DNA of 24,534 bases from an uncultured Collinsella sp. (GCA_900551555.1 URWC01000009.1:1-24534), one strand, 5' to 3'. Shown: positions 5,692 through 13,177, counted from the stretch's first letter. Made by a program: numbers and translations. The notes: generated by a model from the sequence alone, not told the origin.

Positions 5692-7866
5692 GTGGCCAAG
5701 ACGGTATATTCCGATAACCAAAATAATGTCGATGCCCTGGCTGAACGTCTGAGCAGCCAGACGTCGCTTTCTGCTGAGCGTGCCAAGCTGGTTGCCTACG
5801 ACCTGCTTTGCCGCAAGGCGCTCAAGATTAAGTCGAGTGCGCTGGCGCAGATTTTCCGCTCCGTCGATAAAGAGTGCGACACCAAGGCGATGCGCGATGA
5901 GCTTATCGCGGCAAATATCGTGACCAAGATCGAGGGTAGCGGCATTAACGGGCGCCCGGCGTTCTATACCATCAATGCCGAGATCCGCGATGCCCAGGAG
6001 CAGCCTGCCGAGTCCGTCGAAGATTTTGTCGTCGACGATTTCGCTGACGTGCCTGCTGTGGAAGAAGTTGCTCCGCGTGGGCATGTCGATACCGATGAGT
6101 TGCTCGATGAGAACGTTGTGCGTGCCTTTACGGCCAAGGCAGGACGCGGCGGTTTTGGCGGGGGTGGCAAGCGCGATGCACAGCGCCGCGCCCAGCAGGA
6201 GCGCTTCCGTCGCGCCGTTGCTCGAAAGGGCGAGATGGATGCCGAGGCTGTTGAGACCGAGGTTGCTGCCGAGTCGCAGAAGCCCACGAAGGATCAAAAG
6301 CCCGTGGAGGTCCAAGAGCCCAAGCGCCATCGCGGTGCTCACTTTAAGGCTGCACAGCAGGATGCCGCGCGTGAGGTTGAAGAGTCTTCTGAGGTTGCAA
6401 ACGATGTTGAGGAGTCTGCCAAGAAGGCTCCGGGTTCGTGTCGTCCCGGCCGCGGTTTTGCGGGACGCGCGTATCCCGTAAGGCGTCAGGAGAAGGGCGA
6501 GTCGGTTTCGACCACCCAGGACGAGAAGGCCGTTGAGCCGGTGGCTCGCGAGCAAAAGCCTGTTGAGCCGCAGCTTGAGGTTGATGCCGAGGCCAAGGGT
6601 CAGCAGCCTACTGATGAGCAGACGGAGCAGGGCGCGTCGAGCAAGCCTCGCCGCCGTCGCCATCGTGGGGGCCGCAGTTCCCATGCCGAGACTGCGGCCG
6701 AGAAGACCACGCCGCAGGACGAAGATGCGAAGACCGAGGTTTCTTCGGGGCAGCCTAAGCGCCAGCCGGCGAAGGAGAGCAAGTCCGATCGCCCGCAGAA
6801 GCATACGTCCATGCCGAAGCGCGAGCGCAATCCCCAAGGCGATTCTAAGCGCAAGTCTCAGAGGAAGCCGGAGTCTGCCGCAGCAGATACTGCTGCCCAG
6901 CAGCCCGAGTCGGCCGTTCACGGCGAGGTCTCGGCGTTTGCCCTTGCCCGCGTTTTAGGCAGGCAGCTGCTCAAAGTTGTCCCTACGCCCACGGCGCTCT
7001 CTAAGATCAAGGAGCAGCAGACACAGATCGTAAAGGTTGAGGGTAAGGACGGCAAAAAGGCTCCGCAGCGCACTCAGCACAACGAGATGTCCAACCGCAA
7101 GATTGCCGAGGAAATCGCAATCATCCAGGCTTGGATCGAGCAGAACCGAGGTGCCGATACGCCGGTTGCCTCGCGCCGCCAGCGTGCCTACCAAATCTTT
7201 AACGACGAGAAGGCTTTTGACGGCAAGCACGGTGAGCGCTTGATCAGGCGTATGACCGAAAAGGGCATCAGCATGCAGGCGATCAAGGTCGCCCCCAATC
7301 GCCCCGTGCACTTTACGGGCTTCTTTACGCTGGGAGCCGACAAGCCGTTCATTATGGTCGAGAACCTGGACACCTACGACGAGATCGTCAAGCTGCTGCG
7401 TGGCCGCAAGCACGCCAAGCTCTTTGGCATCAAGGTGGGCGGCGTGATTTTTGGCGGCGGATGCAAGGCGAGCGTCTCGCATGCCCTGGACGATTATCTG
7501 GCCGAGATTGGCTATCGCTTTAACTACGTTTACTACGTGGGTGATATCGATCGCGAGGGCGCGCGCATCGTCGAGCAGGCTCGCAATGCCAATGTGGTTG
7601 AGATTCGCCTGCATGCCGGCATGTACCGCGCCATGCTCGCCGAGCATAAGCGTCGCGTGAAGGCCGGCGGCGAGTGCGAGCCCGCGGCTGCCAACCAGGG
7701 CGTGCCGCAGAACCTGGCGGCGACGATCAAGGATCTGCCCATGGTCACGCGCGTGCAGTTCCGCAACGTGCTGCGCGAGGGCGGGCGCATTCCGCAGGAG
7801 ATTCTGATGACCGCAGACTATCGGGATGGCGACTCGGGAAGCTTCGACCGCATGCTCAACAACTAG
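5692..7866 (+). CDS. Winged-helix / disordered linker / JetD-like (DUF2220) Toprim protein, 724 aa
   Basis: Three parts are visible. Residues ~1-95 look like a winged helix (ERAKLVAYDLLCRKALKIKS, then MRDELIAANIVTKIEG and a GRPAFYTI wing). Residues ~100-420 are low-complexity, rich in Glu, Lys, Gln, Ala and Arg, with basic patches such as KPRRRRHRGGR. Residues ~455-724 are folded and match the JetD/DUF2220 Toprim pattern: FIMVENLDTY with Glu557, IFGGGCKASV, YYVGDIDREGARI with Asp618 and Asp620, and a late LHAGMYRAML. In Wadjet systems JetD is the nuclease that cuts plasmid DNA together with the JetABC SMC complex. No JetABC gene is near, so the role here is unknown; a Topo VI-A/Spo11-like or RNA-processing role is possible. 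GTG at 5692 is preferred (AAAGGGG upstream). The ATG at 5668 lies inside an inverted repeat (CATATA-GACG-TATATG, 5655-5670) without a ribosome binding site. Confidence 0.75.
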   Translation: MAKTVYSDNQNNVDALAERLSSQTSLSAERAKLVAYDLLCRKALKIKSSALAQIFRSVDKECDTKAMRDELIAANIVTKIEGSGINGRPAFYTINAEIRDAQEQPAESVEDFVVDDFADVPAVEEVAPRGHVDTDELLDENVVRAFTAKAGRGGFGGGGKRDAQRRAQQERFRRAVARKGEMDAEAVETEVAAESQKPTKDQKPVEVQEPKRHRGAHFKAAQQDAAREVEESSEVANDVEESAKKAPGSCRPGRGFAGRAYPVRRQEKGESVSTTQDEKAVEPVAREQKPVEPQLEVDAEAKGQQPTDEQTEQGASSKPRRRRHRGGRSSHAETAAEKTTPQDEDAKTEVSSGQPKRQPAKESKSDRPQKHTSMPKRERNPQGDSKRKSQRKPESAAADTAAQQPESAVHGEVSAFALARVLGRQLLKVVPTPTALSKIKEQQTQIVKVEGKDGKKAPQRTQHNEMSNRKIAEEIAIIQAWIEQNRGADTPVASRRQRAYQIFNDEKAFDGKHGERLIRRMTEKGISMQAIKVAPNRPVHFTGFFTLGADKPFIMVENLDTYDEIVKLLRGRKHAKLFGIKVGGVIFGGGCKASVSHALDDYLAEIGYRFNYVYYVGDIDREGARIVEQARNANVVEIRLHAGMYRAMLAEHKRRVKAGGECEPAAANQGVPQNLAATIKDLPMVTRVQFRNVLREGGRIPQEILMTADYRDGDSGSFDRMLNN

Positions 7867-7873
7867 GGCGTTC

Positions 7874-8008
7874 GGCCCCGGGAGCGGGGACACCGGCTTA
7901 GGTTTCCTGCTCTACAGTCCTGCTCACGACGGAGGCCACATTAAGTGGCCTCCTGTTCGTGCGGAACTCGCGATAAACCTAAGCCGGTGTCCCCGCTCTC
8001 CCGGGGCC
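7874..8008. repeat. Long inverted repeat enclosing structured repeat copy 2
   Basis: Outer arms 7874-7905 and 7975-8008 are complementary over about 32 bp (start GGCCCCGGGAGCGGGG, inner end TTAGGTTT), broken only by a 2-nt TC bulge. They enclose 69 nt that hold the core of the ~80-nt element. The inverted repeat begins 8 nt after the stop of the JetD-like gene. As RNA it would form a very long, stable stem. No T-tract follows. Confidence 0.9.
7901..7979 (-). repeat. Structured repeat element, copy 2
   Basis: Read on the minus strand, this aligns with copy 1 (3142-3223) with only a few differences outside the hairpin. The central hairpin is GGAGGCCAC-TTAAT-GTGGCCTCC, where copy 1 has AG/CT in place of GC/GC, so two pairs changed on both sides. 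CACGA and TCGTG add a second helix outside it. The flanking single-stranded blocks GCGAGTTCCGCACGA and GAGCAGGACTGTAGAGCAGG are identical in both copies. Confidence 0.85.
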
Positions 8009-8073
8009 TGCGGCTACTTGGTTGTCGCATGCGGCTCGCTTTTCGGAACAGGGCTGATAATTCTAGATGCAAG

Positions 8074-8103
8074 GCGCTCTTGGTCGTTATGGGCCTGGGG
8101 CGT
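8074..8103 (+). repeat. Terminator-like hairpin, copy A
   Basis: GCGCTCTTGGTC and GGGCCTGGGGCGT pair around GTTAT. Several pairs are G-U when read as plus-strand RNA and would be A-C mismatches on the minus strand, so it fits plus-strand transcription. It is a diverged copy of the hairpin at 8162-8191, 88 bp away. Confidence 0.55.
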
Positions 8104-8109
8104 CTGTCT

Positions 8110-8153
8110 TATATAGGTAGATTCCTTGCGGGTTCGAATCCCTCCGCTTGCCC
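8110..8153 (+). pseudogene. tRNA-like remnant (3' half)
   Basis: GGGTTCGAATCCC gives a standard T-loop, with stem GCGGG/CCCTC (one mismatch), followed by a 3'-acceptor-like CGCTTGCC. Upstream, CTGTC-TTATATA-GGTAG could be an anticodon arm, but the 5' side has no proper D-arm. The possible acceptor partner GCAAGGC pairs at only 5 of 7 positions. I read it as a decayed or truncated tRNA gene between two copies of one hairpin. Confidence 0.4.
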
Positions 8154-8161
8154 ACAAGAAA

Positions 8162-8191
8162 GCGCCCTGGGCCGTTATGGGCTCAGGGCGC
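8162..8191 (-). terminator. Terminator-like hairpin, copy B, after tRNA-Gln
   Basis: GCGCCCTGGGCC and GGGCTCAGGGCGC pair around GTTAT. On the minus strand the stem is followed by TTTCTTGT and starts 14 nt past tRNA-Gln, so it is the likely tRNA terminator. Confidence 0.65.
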
Positions 8192-8204
8192 TCAATTGTA
8201 AGGG

Positions 8205-8276
8205 CTGGGACGGAGGGATTCGAACCCCCAACAGCCGGCACCAAAAACCGGAGTTCTACCGTTGAACTACGTCCCA
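8205..8276 (-). tRNA. tRNA-Gln (anticodon TTG)
   Basis: A full cloverleaf is readable on the minus strand. The acceptor is TGGGACG/CGTCCCA, the D-arm contains AGTTCAACGGTAGAACT, and the anticodon arm is CCGGT-TTTTGGT-GCCGG with TTG at 34-36. The T-arm contains GGGGGTTCGAATCCCTC and the discriminator is G. No CCA is encoded (CCC follows). It starts 38 nt after the stop of the upstream peptidoglycan-binding gene on the same strand. Confidence 0.95.
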
Positions 8277-8314
8277 ATGTGTGGTGTTGCCCAAAAGCAA
8301 CTCGTTTAGTTTAC

Positions 8315-9220
8315 CTAATCTGCGAGGGCATCGCAAACGCCATCGAGCAGGCGTACGGCGAGTGTCTGCGCGTCGCTGGCCGTGAAGGTGCCGTTGTAGC
8401 GCGTCATGCCCGTGAGCTCAATGCGAATGCGTGCCGGCTTCTGCTGCGCGGCGACATTGGCAGTGCGGATGCGCTGGGCCAGGTTGTGGCACTCGGCGAG
8501 GGCAATCGTGGCGCGCGGTGCGGCGTCGGCGGGCAGCTCGTCGCTTGCGATCTCGAGCACCAGGTCAACGTCGGTTGGGACCTCGGAGTCGCAGAGCATC
8601 ATGCCGCTGTTGTCGGTCGTTGCCGTGGCGATATTCCACATGCGCGACGCAACGCTGCGCGCGATGGGGTCCTCGCCGATAACGGCAATCTGGAAACGCT
8701 CGAGCACGTTGGCGGCGCGAGCAAAACCAATGCGGGACTCGGCTTCGGTGACCGAGGGCTTGCCCTCCCACACATGGTGCAGGCGGTTGATGTAGGCGTA
8801 GGTGTCCTGGAAGGCCATGCCGTCGGCAAACAGGCCGACATTTTCCTGGAACTGCTGCAGGGCGGCTTCGGTATGCGGACCAAAGTAGCCGTCGTCTTCG
8901 CCACAGGCAAAGCCCAAAACGTTGAGAGCGCGCTGCAGGGCCTGCACATCGGCGCCATGGAAATTGGGCATGCGCAGATAGAGAGTGCGGTCGCCCAGCT
9001 TATACGAAGCGTCTACAAGGGCGCTCCAGCAGGGGATATCGACGGCATGACCGGCAGCAAGGCCGCTGTCGAGCCTGAAGGTGCTGACGGCCTGCTCAGT
9101 GGTGGCTCCAAAGTACTTGTCGGTGACTTCGGCGGCATCAATCGTGTAGCCGAGCTGCAGGAGACGAGACTGCACGTCCTCGACGGCTGCTCCTTGCATG
9201 CCCGTTGTAATAGGTTCCAT
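8315..9220 (-). CDS. CwlM-like protein with two peptidoglycan-binding repeats, 301 aa
   Basis: Residues ~5-72 and ~82-146 are two PG_binding_1 repeats (VEDVQSRLLQLGY, FGATTEQAVSTFR; VQALQRALNVLGF, FGPHTEAALQQFQ). The joining phrase ASYKLGDRTLYL closely resembles one at the same place in actinobacterial CwlM. CwlM is a cytoplasmic two-repeat protein with an amidase-like domain that activates MurA. As in CwlM, there is no signal peptide. Residues ~150-301 occupy the amidase position but are shorter, and no DPGHGG-like zinc motif is visible, so hydrolase activity is unlikely. This C-terminal part (RFQIAVIGEDPIA, then VDLVLEIASDEL) is otherwise unfamiliar. ATG 9220 has AAAGGGG 8 nt upstream. It lies downstream of the polyprenyl synthase gene on the same strand, which fits a link to envelope precursor supply. 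Confidence 0.8.
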   Translation of the reverse strand: MEPITTGMQGAAVEDVQSRLLQLGYTIDAAEVTDKYFGATTEQAVSTFRLDSGLAAGHAVDIPCWSALVDASYKLGDRTLYLRMPNFHGADVQALQRALNVLGFACGEDDGYFGPHTEAALQQFQENVGLFADGMAFQDTYAYINRLHHVWEGKPSVTEAESRIGFARAANVLERFQIAVIGEDPIARSVASRMWNIATATTDNSGMMLCDSEVPTDVDLVLEIASDELPADAAPRATIALAECHNLAQRIRTANVAAQQKPARIRIELTGMTRYNGTFTASDAQTLAVRLLDGVCDALAD

Positions 9221-9358
9221 GAACGAACCCCTTTCGGCGTACCATTCGTACTATTTGAGCGTCTGTCGGATAGACAACGCAAAGGGATGCATAAACATGC
9301 ACTCAACAGTGTAGCAAGTTGTGCCTAAATACGCTGCTGACAGGTTTTATAACCCCCG

Positions 9359-10384
9359 TTAGTTAAGGCGCTCCACAAAGAAATCTGCCATGGAGAGGAA
9401 CAGCTCGCGTGCGTGCGGATCAAGCTCAACGTTCTCGATGGCCGCTTTGGCCTTAGCGGTCAGGTCGAGCGCGTAAGTGTGGGCGTAATCGATGGAGCCG
9501 GTCTCTTGGAAGATCTCCACGGCGCGTGCGAGCTGCGCGGGATCATCGGTGCCCGAGGAAAGAATCGCCTCGACCTCGTCGTGGTAGCGTTCATCAGAGA
9601 GGGCATGTACGGCGACAAGCGTGCGCTTGCCCTCGGTGATGTCGGTGCGGAAGTCCTTGTTGGCGGCTTCCTTAGTGCCGACAAGGTTGAGCAGGTCGTC
9701 CTGAATCTGAAAGGCAAGGCCCGTGTGCAGGCCAAAGGCGCGCAGCGCTTCGATTTGCTTATCGCTGCCGCCGCCGATAATGGCTCCGGCGGCAAGCGGC
9801 GTGGCTCCGCTGTAAAACGCGGTCTTGTGCGTCGCCATGTCCAGGTAGTCATCAACCGAGATATCAAAGCGCCCGTCACGGACCCAACCCAGGTCGAGCG
9901 CTTGACCCTCGATGGTGCGGACGATCATCTCGGTAAGCTCGTGGAGCACGCGCAGCTTCACGTCGGACTCCAGCGTGGGGTCGTCGAGAACCGTCTTGGT
10001 GACCATGGTGAGCGCCAGGTCGCCACAATTGATGGCAAGGCCCGTGCCCTCGGTAAGGTGCATGCAGGGCTTGCCTCGACGAAGCTGTCCGTTGTCGGCG
10101 ATGTCGTCGTGGATCAGCGCGCCCGACTGGAAATGCTCGATGGCTGCCGCGGCGCTGCGGGCACTCTCAAAGCTGCCGCCCACTGCGGTTGCGGCGAGCA
10201 TGCAGATAAGCGGGCGGTGGCGCTTGCCGGCGTTGGCCGTAAAAGCCGAGAGCGGCGCGTACAGGTAGCGCTCGATATCGGCAGAGGTCGCCTGTCCGTC
10301 AAAGAACGTGGCCAGATAGTCGTTAATCTGGTCAAAGTGTTGGGCTAAAAAGCTGGTAAACGGACTGGACACGGGTTCTCGCAT
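9359..10384 (-). CDS. Polyprenyl diphosphate synthase, 341 aa
   Basis: A trans-isoprenyl diphosphate synthase that extends an allylic diphosphate with isopentenyl diphosphate. Visible motifs are GKRHRP (53-58, diphosphate binding), the first Asp-rich motif DDIAD (93-97) followed by RRGKP, and the second FQIQDDLLN with Asp229 and Asp230; its last Asp is Asn233. The DDxxD form lacks the two-residue insertion of IspA-type farnesyl synthases. The residues just before it (SGALIH) are small, which suggests a longer product such as a quinone side chain; chain length is not proven. The ATG at 10384 is chosen because the conserved region starts soon after; an upstream in-frame ATG at 10423 is possible and neither has a strong ribosome binding site. 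Confidence 0.9.
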   Translation of the reverse strand: MREPVSSPFTSFLAQHFDQINDYLATFFDGQATSADIERYLYAPLSAFTANAGKRHRPLICMLAATAVGGSFESARSAAAAIEHFQSGALIHDDIADNGQLRRGKPCMHLTEGTGLAINCGDLALTMVTKTVLDDPTLESDVKLRVLHELTEMIVRTIEGQALDLGWVRDGRFDISVDDYLDMATHKTAFYSGATPLAAGAIIGGGSDKQIEALRAFGLHTGLAFQIQDDLLNLVGTKEAANKDFRTDITEGKRTLVAVHALSDERYHDEVEAILSSGTDDPAQLARAVEIFQETGSIDYAHTYALDLTAKAKAAIENVELDPHARELFLSMADFFVERLN

Positions 10385-10497
10385 TCTTTCTGAGGTTGCA
10401 TTGATGCAATATGCAGACAACATATTGCCACATCAGGGCGTTTGGCGCGGCAGTTTTGGCGATTTAGGACAACGGGCGTGCGTTTGATGGAGCGTGC

Positions 10498-12948
10498 CTA
10501 AATCAGCCTAAAATGCTCGAGCGCCGCAACGACGCCGTCGTGATCGACGGTGTCGGTCACGTAATCGGCCTTATCCTTGAGATAGTCCGGCGCGTTGCCC
10601 ATGGCGATACCGACATCGACGGCGTTTATCAGCGAGACGTCATTGCTGGCGTCGCCGATGCCGTATACGGTTCCGTGGTGGGGATCGAGGGCGTCGAGTA
10701 CAGACTGGATGCCCCCGCGCTTCGTGCATTCGCGGGGCGAGATTTCGGTTACCTCGAGTTCGAGCTCGTTAAAGCACAGCAGCGGCTCAAGTGCCTTGTC
10801 TTGAGCGATGTGGTTGGCGAGCGATGTAGACATCAAGATCTTGTAGACACTGTAATGTTGCAGCTGCGTGACTGCGTCGCCCAGGGTGCGCGCGTATCCG
10901 GGAGCATCGGGCGCATCGGCACTCATGCGCACGACGCCGTTGAGGCCCTCAAAGCGGATGACCTCGCCCGATTGCTCAAGGTAGGGGGCAAGACGCTGCA
11001 ACATACTGGGCGTCATCGACAGATCGCGAATTGCGTGTCCGTCGATCTCGGCGTAACCGCCCGCAAGACAGACGATGCCGGTCCAGGGCAGCTCAAGAAG
11101 TTTGGGGTGGATGCAGCTCAGGGTACGTCCCGTGCAGATAAAGGCCATGTTGCCGTTGGCGACAAACTCGCGGATTGCCTGCGAAACCGCCTCGTTGGGA
11201 TAGGGGGAGAGGTCCCGCTCGTCTTCGGGAAGGTCTTGGGCGAGCCTGGGGTCTTGCCAGGCGAGCGTTCCGTCGATATCGAAGAAGCAAATATCGCCGC
11301 GCTTATGGGCTGCGCTGGCGGCAGGGGAGGCCGAGGTGGTGGGCACAAATTCCGGCTCGAGGCCCATGATCTGGTCAAAATGCTCTTTAACGCGGGGAAC
11401 GGAGATGCCGATGATCACCTGGGCGGTCTTGCCCGTAATGATGAGGCCCTTGGCGCCCACCGCGACAAACGACGCGTTATCTGCAACGATGGAAGGGTCT
11501 GCGACCTCGACGCGCAGGCGCGTGGCGCAGTTGGTTGCGCCCACGATATTGCCAACGCCACCTAAAAGCTGAATTACCCGCTCAGCGAGGACGTGATCTT
11601 GATCGGATCGACTATTGACCTCGTCATTGGGAGATTGCTCTTTGGCAAAGTCGCTTCCCGTTAAACAATCGATTGCCGCGCGATTGGCAACATGATCCTC
11701 GCGGCCCGGTGTCTTAAGGTCATAGACCAAGATGAGTGCTCGAAAACTAACAAAAAAGATGAGGCTAAAGGCAAGGCCGATACCGAGCGCCAAAAGATAG
11801 GCACCGGCATGCGTGCGCATGAGCGGAATAAAGTTGAAGGCTGCCATCTCCATCAGGCCGCCCGAGAAGATGCCGACGATGCCAAAGAGATTCATGGTTG
11901 TGGCAAGGCAAGACGATAAGACGGCGTAGAGCAAAAAGAGCCCGGGGTGGGTGAACATAAAGAGAAACTCGAGTGGCTCGGTAACGCCGCAAACCACCGA
12001 GGCGATGATGGCGGGAACAAGGATGACCCTGAGGCCGGCGCGGCGCTCGGGTTTTGCGGTGGAGTAGAACGCAGCTGCGATGGCAGGAAGGCCAAAGAGC
12101 TTGACCCAGCCGGTGGCGGTAAAACCGGCCCACGGCGCAAGCTCATTAAGGGGGCGCGTGCTATGGGAGAGGATGGGGAGCAAACTGCTCCACGTGGCGT
12201 AGATGCCGTCGTTAATGACCAGGTTGTCGTAGTAGATCGGCATGTAGAGCAGGTGGTGCAGGCCAAAGGGCTCGAGTGCTCGTTCTAAAAAGACAAAGAT
12301 GCCCACGCCAAAGGGGCCGACGCCTGCAAGCGCGTGACGCAGCGTATCGGTTACATCGTATACGTAGGGCACGATGGCGGCCGAGATAGCGGCAAGGGCA
12401 AACACGGCAAAAAAGCTGATGAGGTAGACCAGCGAGGAGCCCGAGAAGGTGCCGAGCCAATCGGGAACCTTGGCATCGTAGAAGCGGTCATGGATGGCGA
12501 CGACGGTTGCCGATACCGCCAGCGGGCCGATAATGCCGGTGTCGAGCGTCTTGATGCCGTCGATGATGGTGATGCCGCTAGCGGAGGTCAAAGACGACGG
12601 GTACTTAAGTCCAAGATTGTCTCCGCTCAGCTTAATGATCTCGCTCAAAAAGAAGCAGTAGGCAAAATAGGCGACGAGAGCCTCGAGGCAGCAACGAGCC
12701 GGTTGTTTTTGGGCAAGACCGATGGGCAGCGCTACGGCAAAAAGGAGCGGGAGGCGTTTAAAGACCGTCCACGAGCCGCGCTGGATGATGGTCCAAAAAG
12801 CGTACCAAGGGGTTCCGTATACGGCGAGATCGCCGACGATGTCCGCAGTCGTTGCGAGAGCGGAGACGCCGACCATGAGGCCTGATATAGAAAACAGCAT
12901 GGCGGGCGCGAACATTGCCCCGCCAAAGCGTTGGATTTTTTGCAGCAT
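10498..12948 (-). CDS. Alpha-glucoside PTS EIICB fused to a HAD (Cof-type) phosphatase, 816 aa
   Basis: Residues 1-~425 are a PTS EIIC domain of the MalX/AglA/GlvC alpha-glucoside group: MLQKIQRFGGAMFAPAMLF, WTVFKRLPLLFAVALPIGLA, GIKTLDTGIIG, GLHHLLYMPIYYDN, VTEPLEFLFMF and DLKTPGRE at its end. Residues ~455-530 are EIIB, with the phosphorylated Cys474 in GATNCATRLRV. No EIIA domain is present, so a separate EIIA must supply phosphate. After a Ser/Ala linker, residues ~551-816 form a HAD phosphatase: FFDIDGT with Asp557 and Asp559, FICTGRT, a cap domain, then YGIGDASNDVSLI and IAMGNAPDYLK. Fusion of the phosphorylating porter to a phosphatase is unusual. ATG 12948 has GGAAGG upstream. The gene is divergent from a GntR regulator, with operator-like palindromes between them. 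Confidence 0.92.
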   Translation of the reverse strand: MLQKIQRFGGAMFAPAMLFSISGLMVGVSALATTADIVGDLAVYGTPWYAFWTIIQRGSWTVFKRLPLLFAVALPIGLAQKQPARCCLEALVAYFAYCFFLSEIIKLSGDNLGLKYPSSLTSASGITIIDGIKTLDTGIIGPLAVSATVVAIHDRFYDAKVPDWLGTFSGSSLVYLISFFAVFALAAISAAIVPYVYDVTDTLRHALAGVGPFGVGIFVFLERALEPFGLHHLLYMPIYYDNLVINDGIYATWSSLLPILSHSTRPLNELAPWAGFTATGWVKLFGLPAIAAAFYSTAKPERRAGLRVILVPAIIASVVCGVTEPLEFLFMFTHPGLFLLYAVLSSCLATTMNLFGIVGIFSGGLMEMAAFNFIPLMRTHAGAYLLALGIGLAFSLIFFVSFRALILVYDLKTPGREDHVANRAAIDCLTGSDFAKEQSPNDEVNSRSDQDHVLAERVIQLLGGVGNIVGATNCATRLRVEVADPSIVADNASFVAVGAKGLIITGKTAQVIIGISVPRVKEHFDQIMGLEPEFVPTTSASPAASAAHKRGDICFFDIDGTLAWQDPRLAQDLPEDERDLSPYPNEAVSQAIREFVANGNMAFICTGRTLSCIHPKLLELPWTGIVCLAGGYAEIDGHAIRDLSMTPSMLQRLAPYLEQSGEVIRFEGLNGVVRMSADAPDAPGYARTLGDAVTQLQHYSVYKILMSTSLANHIAQDKALEPLLCFNELELEVTEISPRECTKRGGIQSVLDALDPHHGTVYGIGDASNDVSLINAVDVGIAMGNAPDYLKDKADYVTDTVDHDGVVAALEHFRLI

Positions 12949-12989
12949 GTTCTGCCTTCCGAATATCGAGGCGCGTTGCGCGTGGGGAA

Positions 12990-13001
12990 ACGTTTAAACA
13001 A
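12990..13001. promoter_or_regulatory. Candidate operator site 1 (PTS gene)
   Basis: ACGTTTAAACAA matches the palindrome TTGTTTAAACAA at 10 of 12 positions. It lies 8 bp downstream of a TACAAT -10 box (13009-13014, minus strand), where it would overlap the start of PTS transcription. Confidence 0.55.
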
Positions 13002-13111
13002 TGGATTCATTGTAGAGGACCAGACGATTGTCGTACCGGCAGTTTTGAGCGAAACCGATTTGGGCATGACAGAAACCGTCAACGGTTAAATCCTGTCGCT
13101 TTACCGATATT

Positions 13112-13142
13112 CGGTTTAAACAACTTTAAGAAATGCTATCGT
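13112..13142 (+). promoter_or_regulatory. Candidate operator site 2 and gntR promoter
   Basis: CGGTTTAAACAA (13112-13123) covers the expected -35 region. TATCGT (13137-13142), preceded by TGC as in extended -10 boxes, lies 25 bp from the operator start. The same operator-to-TATCGT arrangement recurs before the ABC importer operon. Self-regulation is implied. Confidence 0.6.
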
Positions 13143-13177
13143 GCCTAGCCGGAAATGAATAATGTAGAGGTGAAACA

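Noticed and set aside
5692..7866. A full Wadjet (JetABCD) defence operon
   Set aside because: Only a JetD-like C-terminal domain is present. The neighbours are cstA and tRNA-Gln, with no SMC-like, kleisin-like or WHD partner gene in the window.
8014..8277. An 87-codon minus-strand frame over the tRNA region
   Set aside because: It is a translation of tRNA-Gln and the tRNA-like remnant (phrases such as GGSNPSVPA and ASGGIRTRKES are typical of this error).
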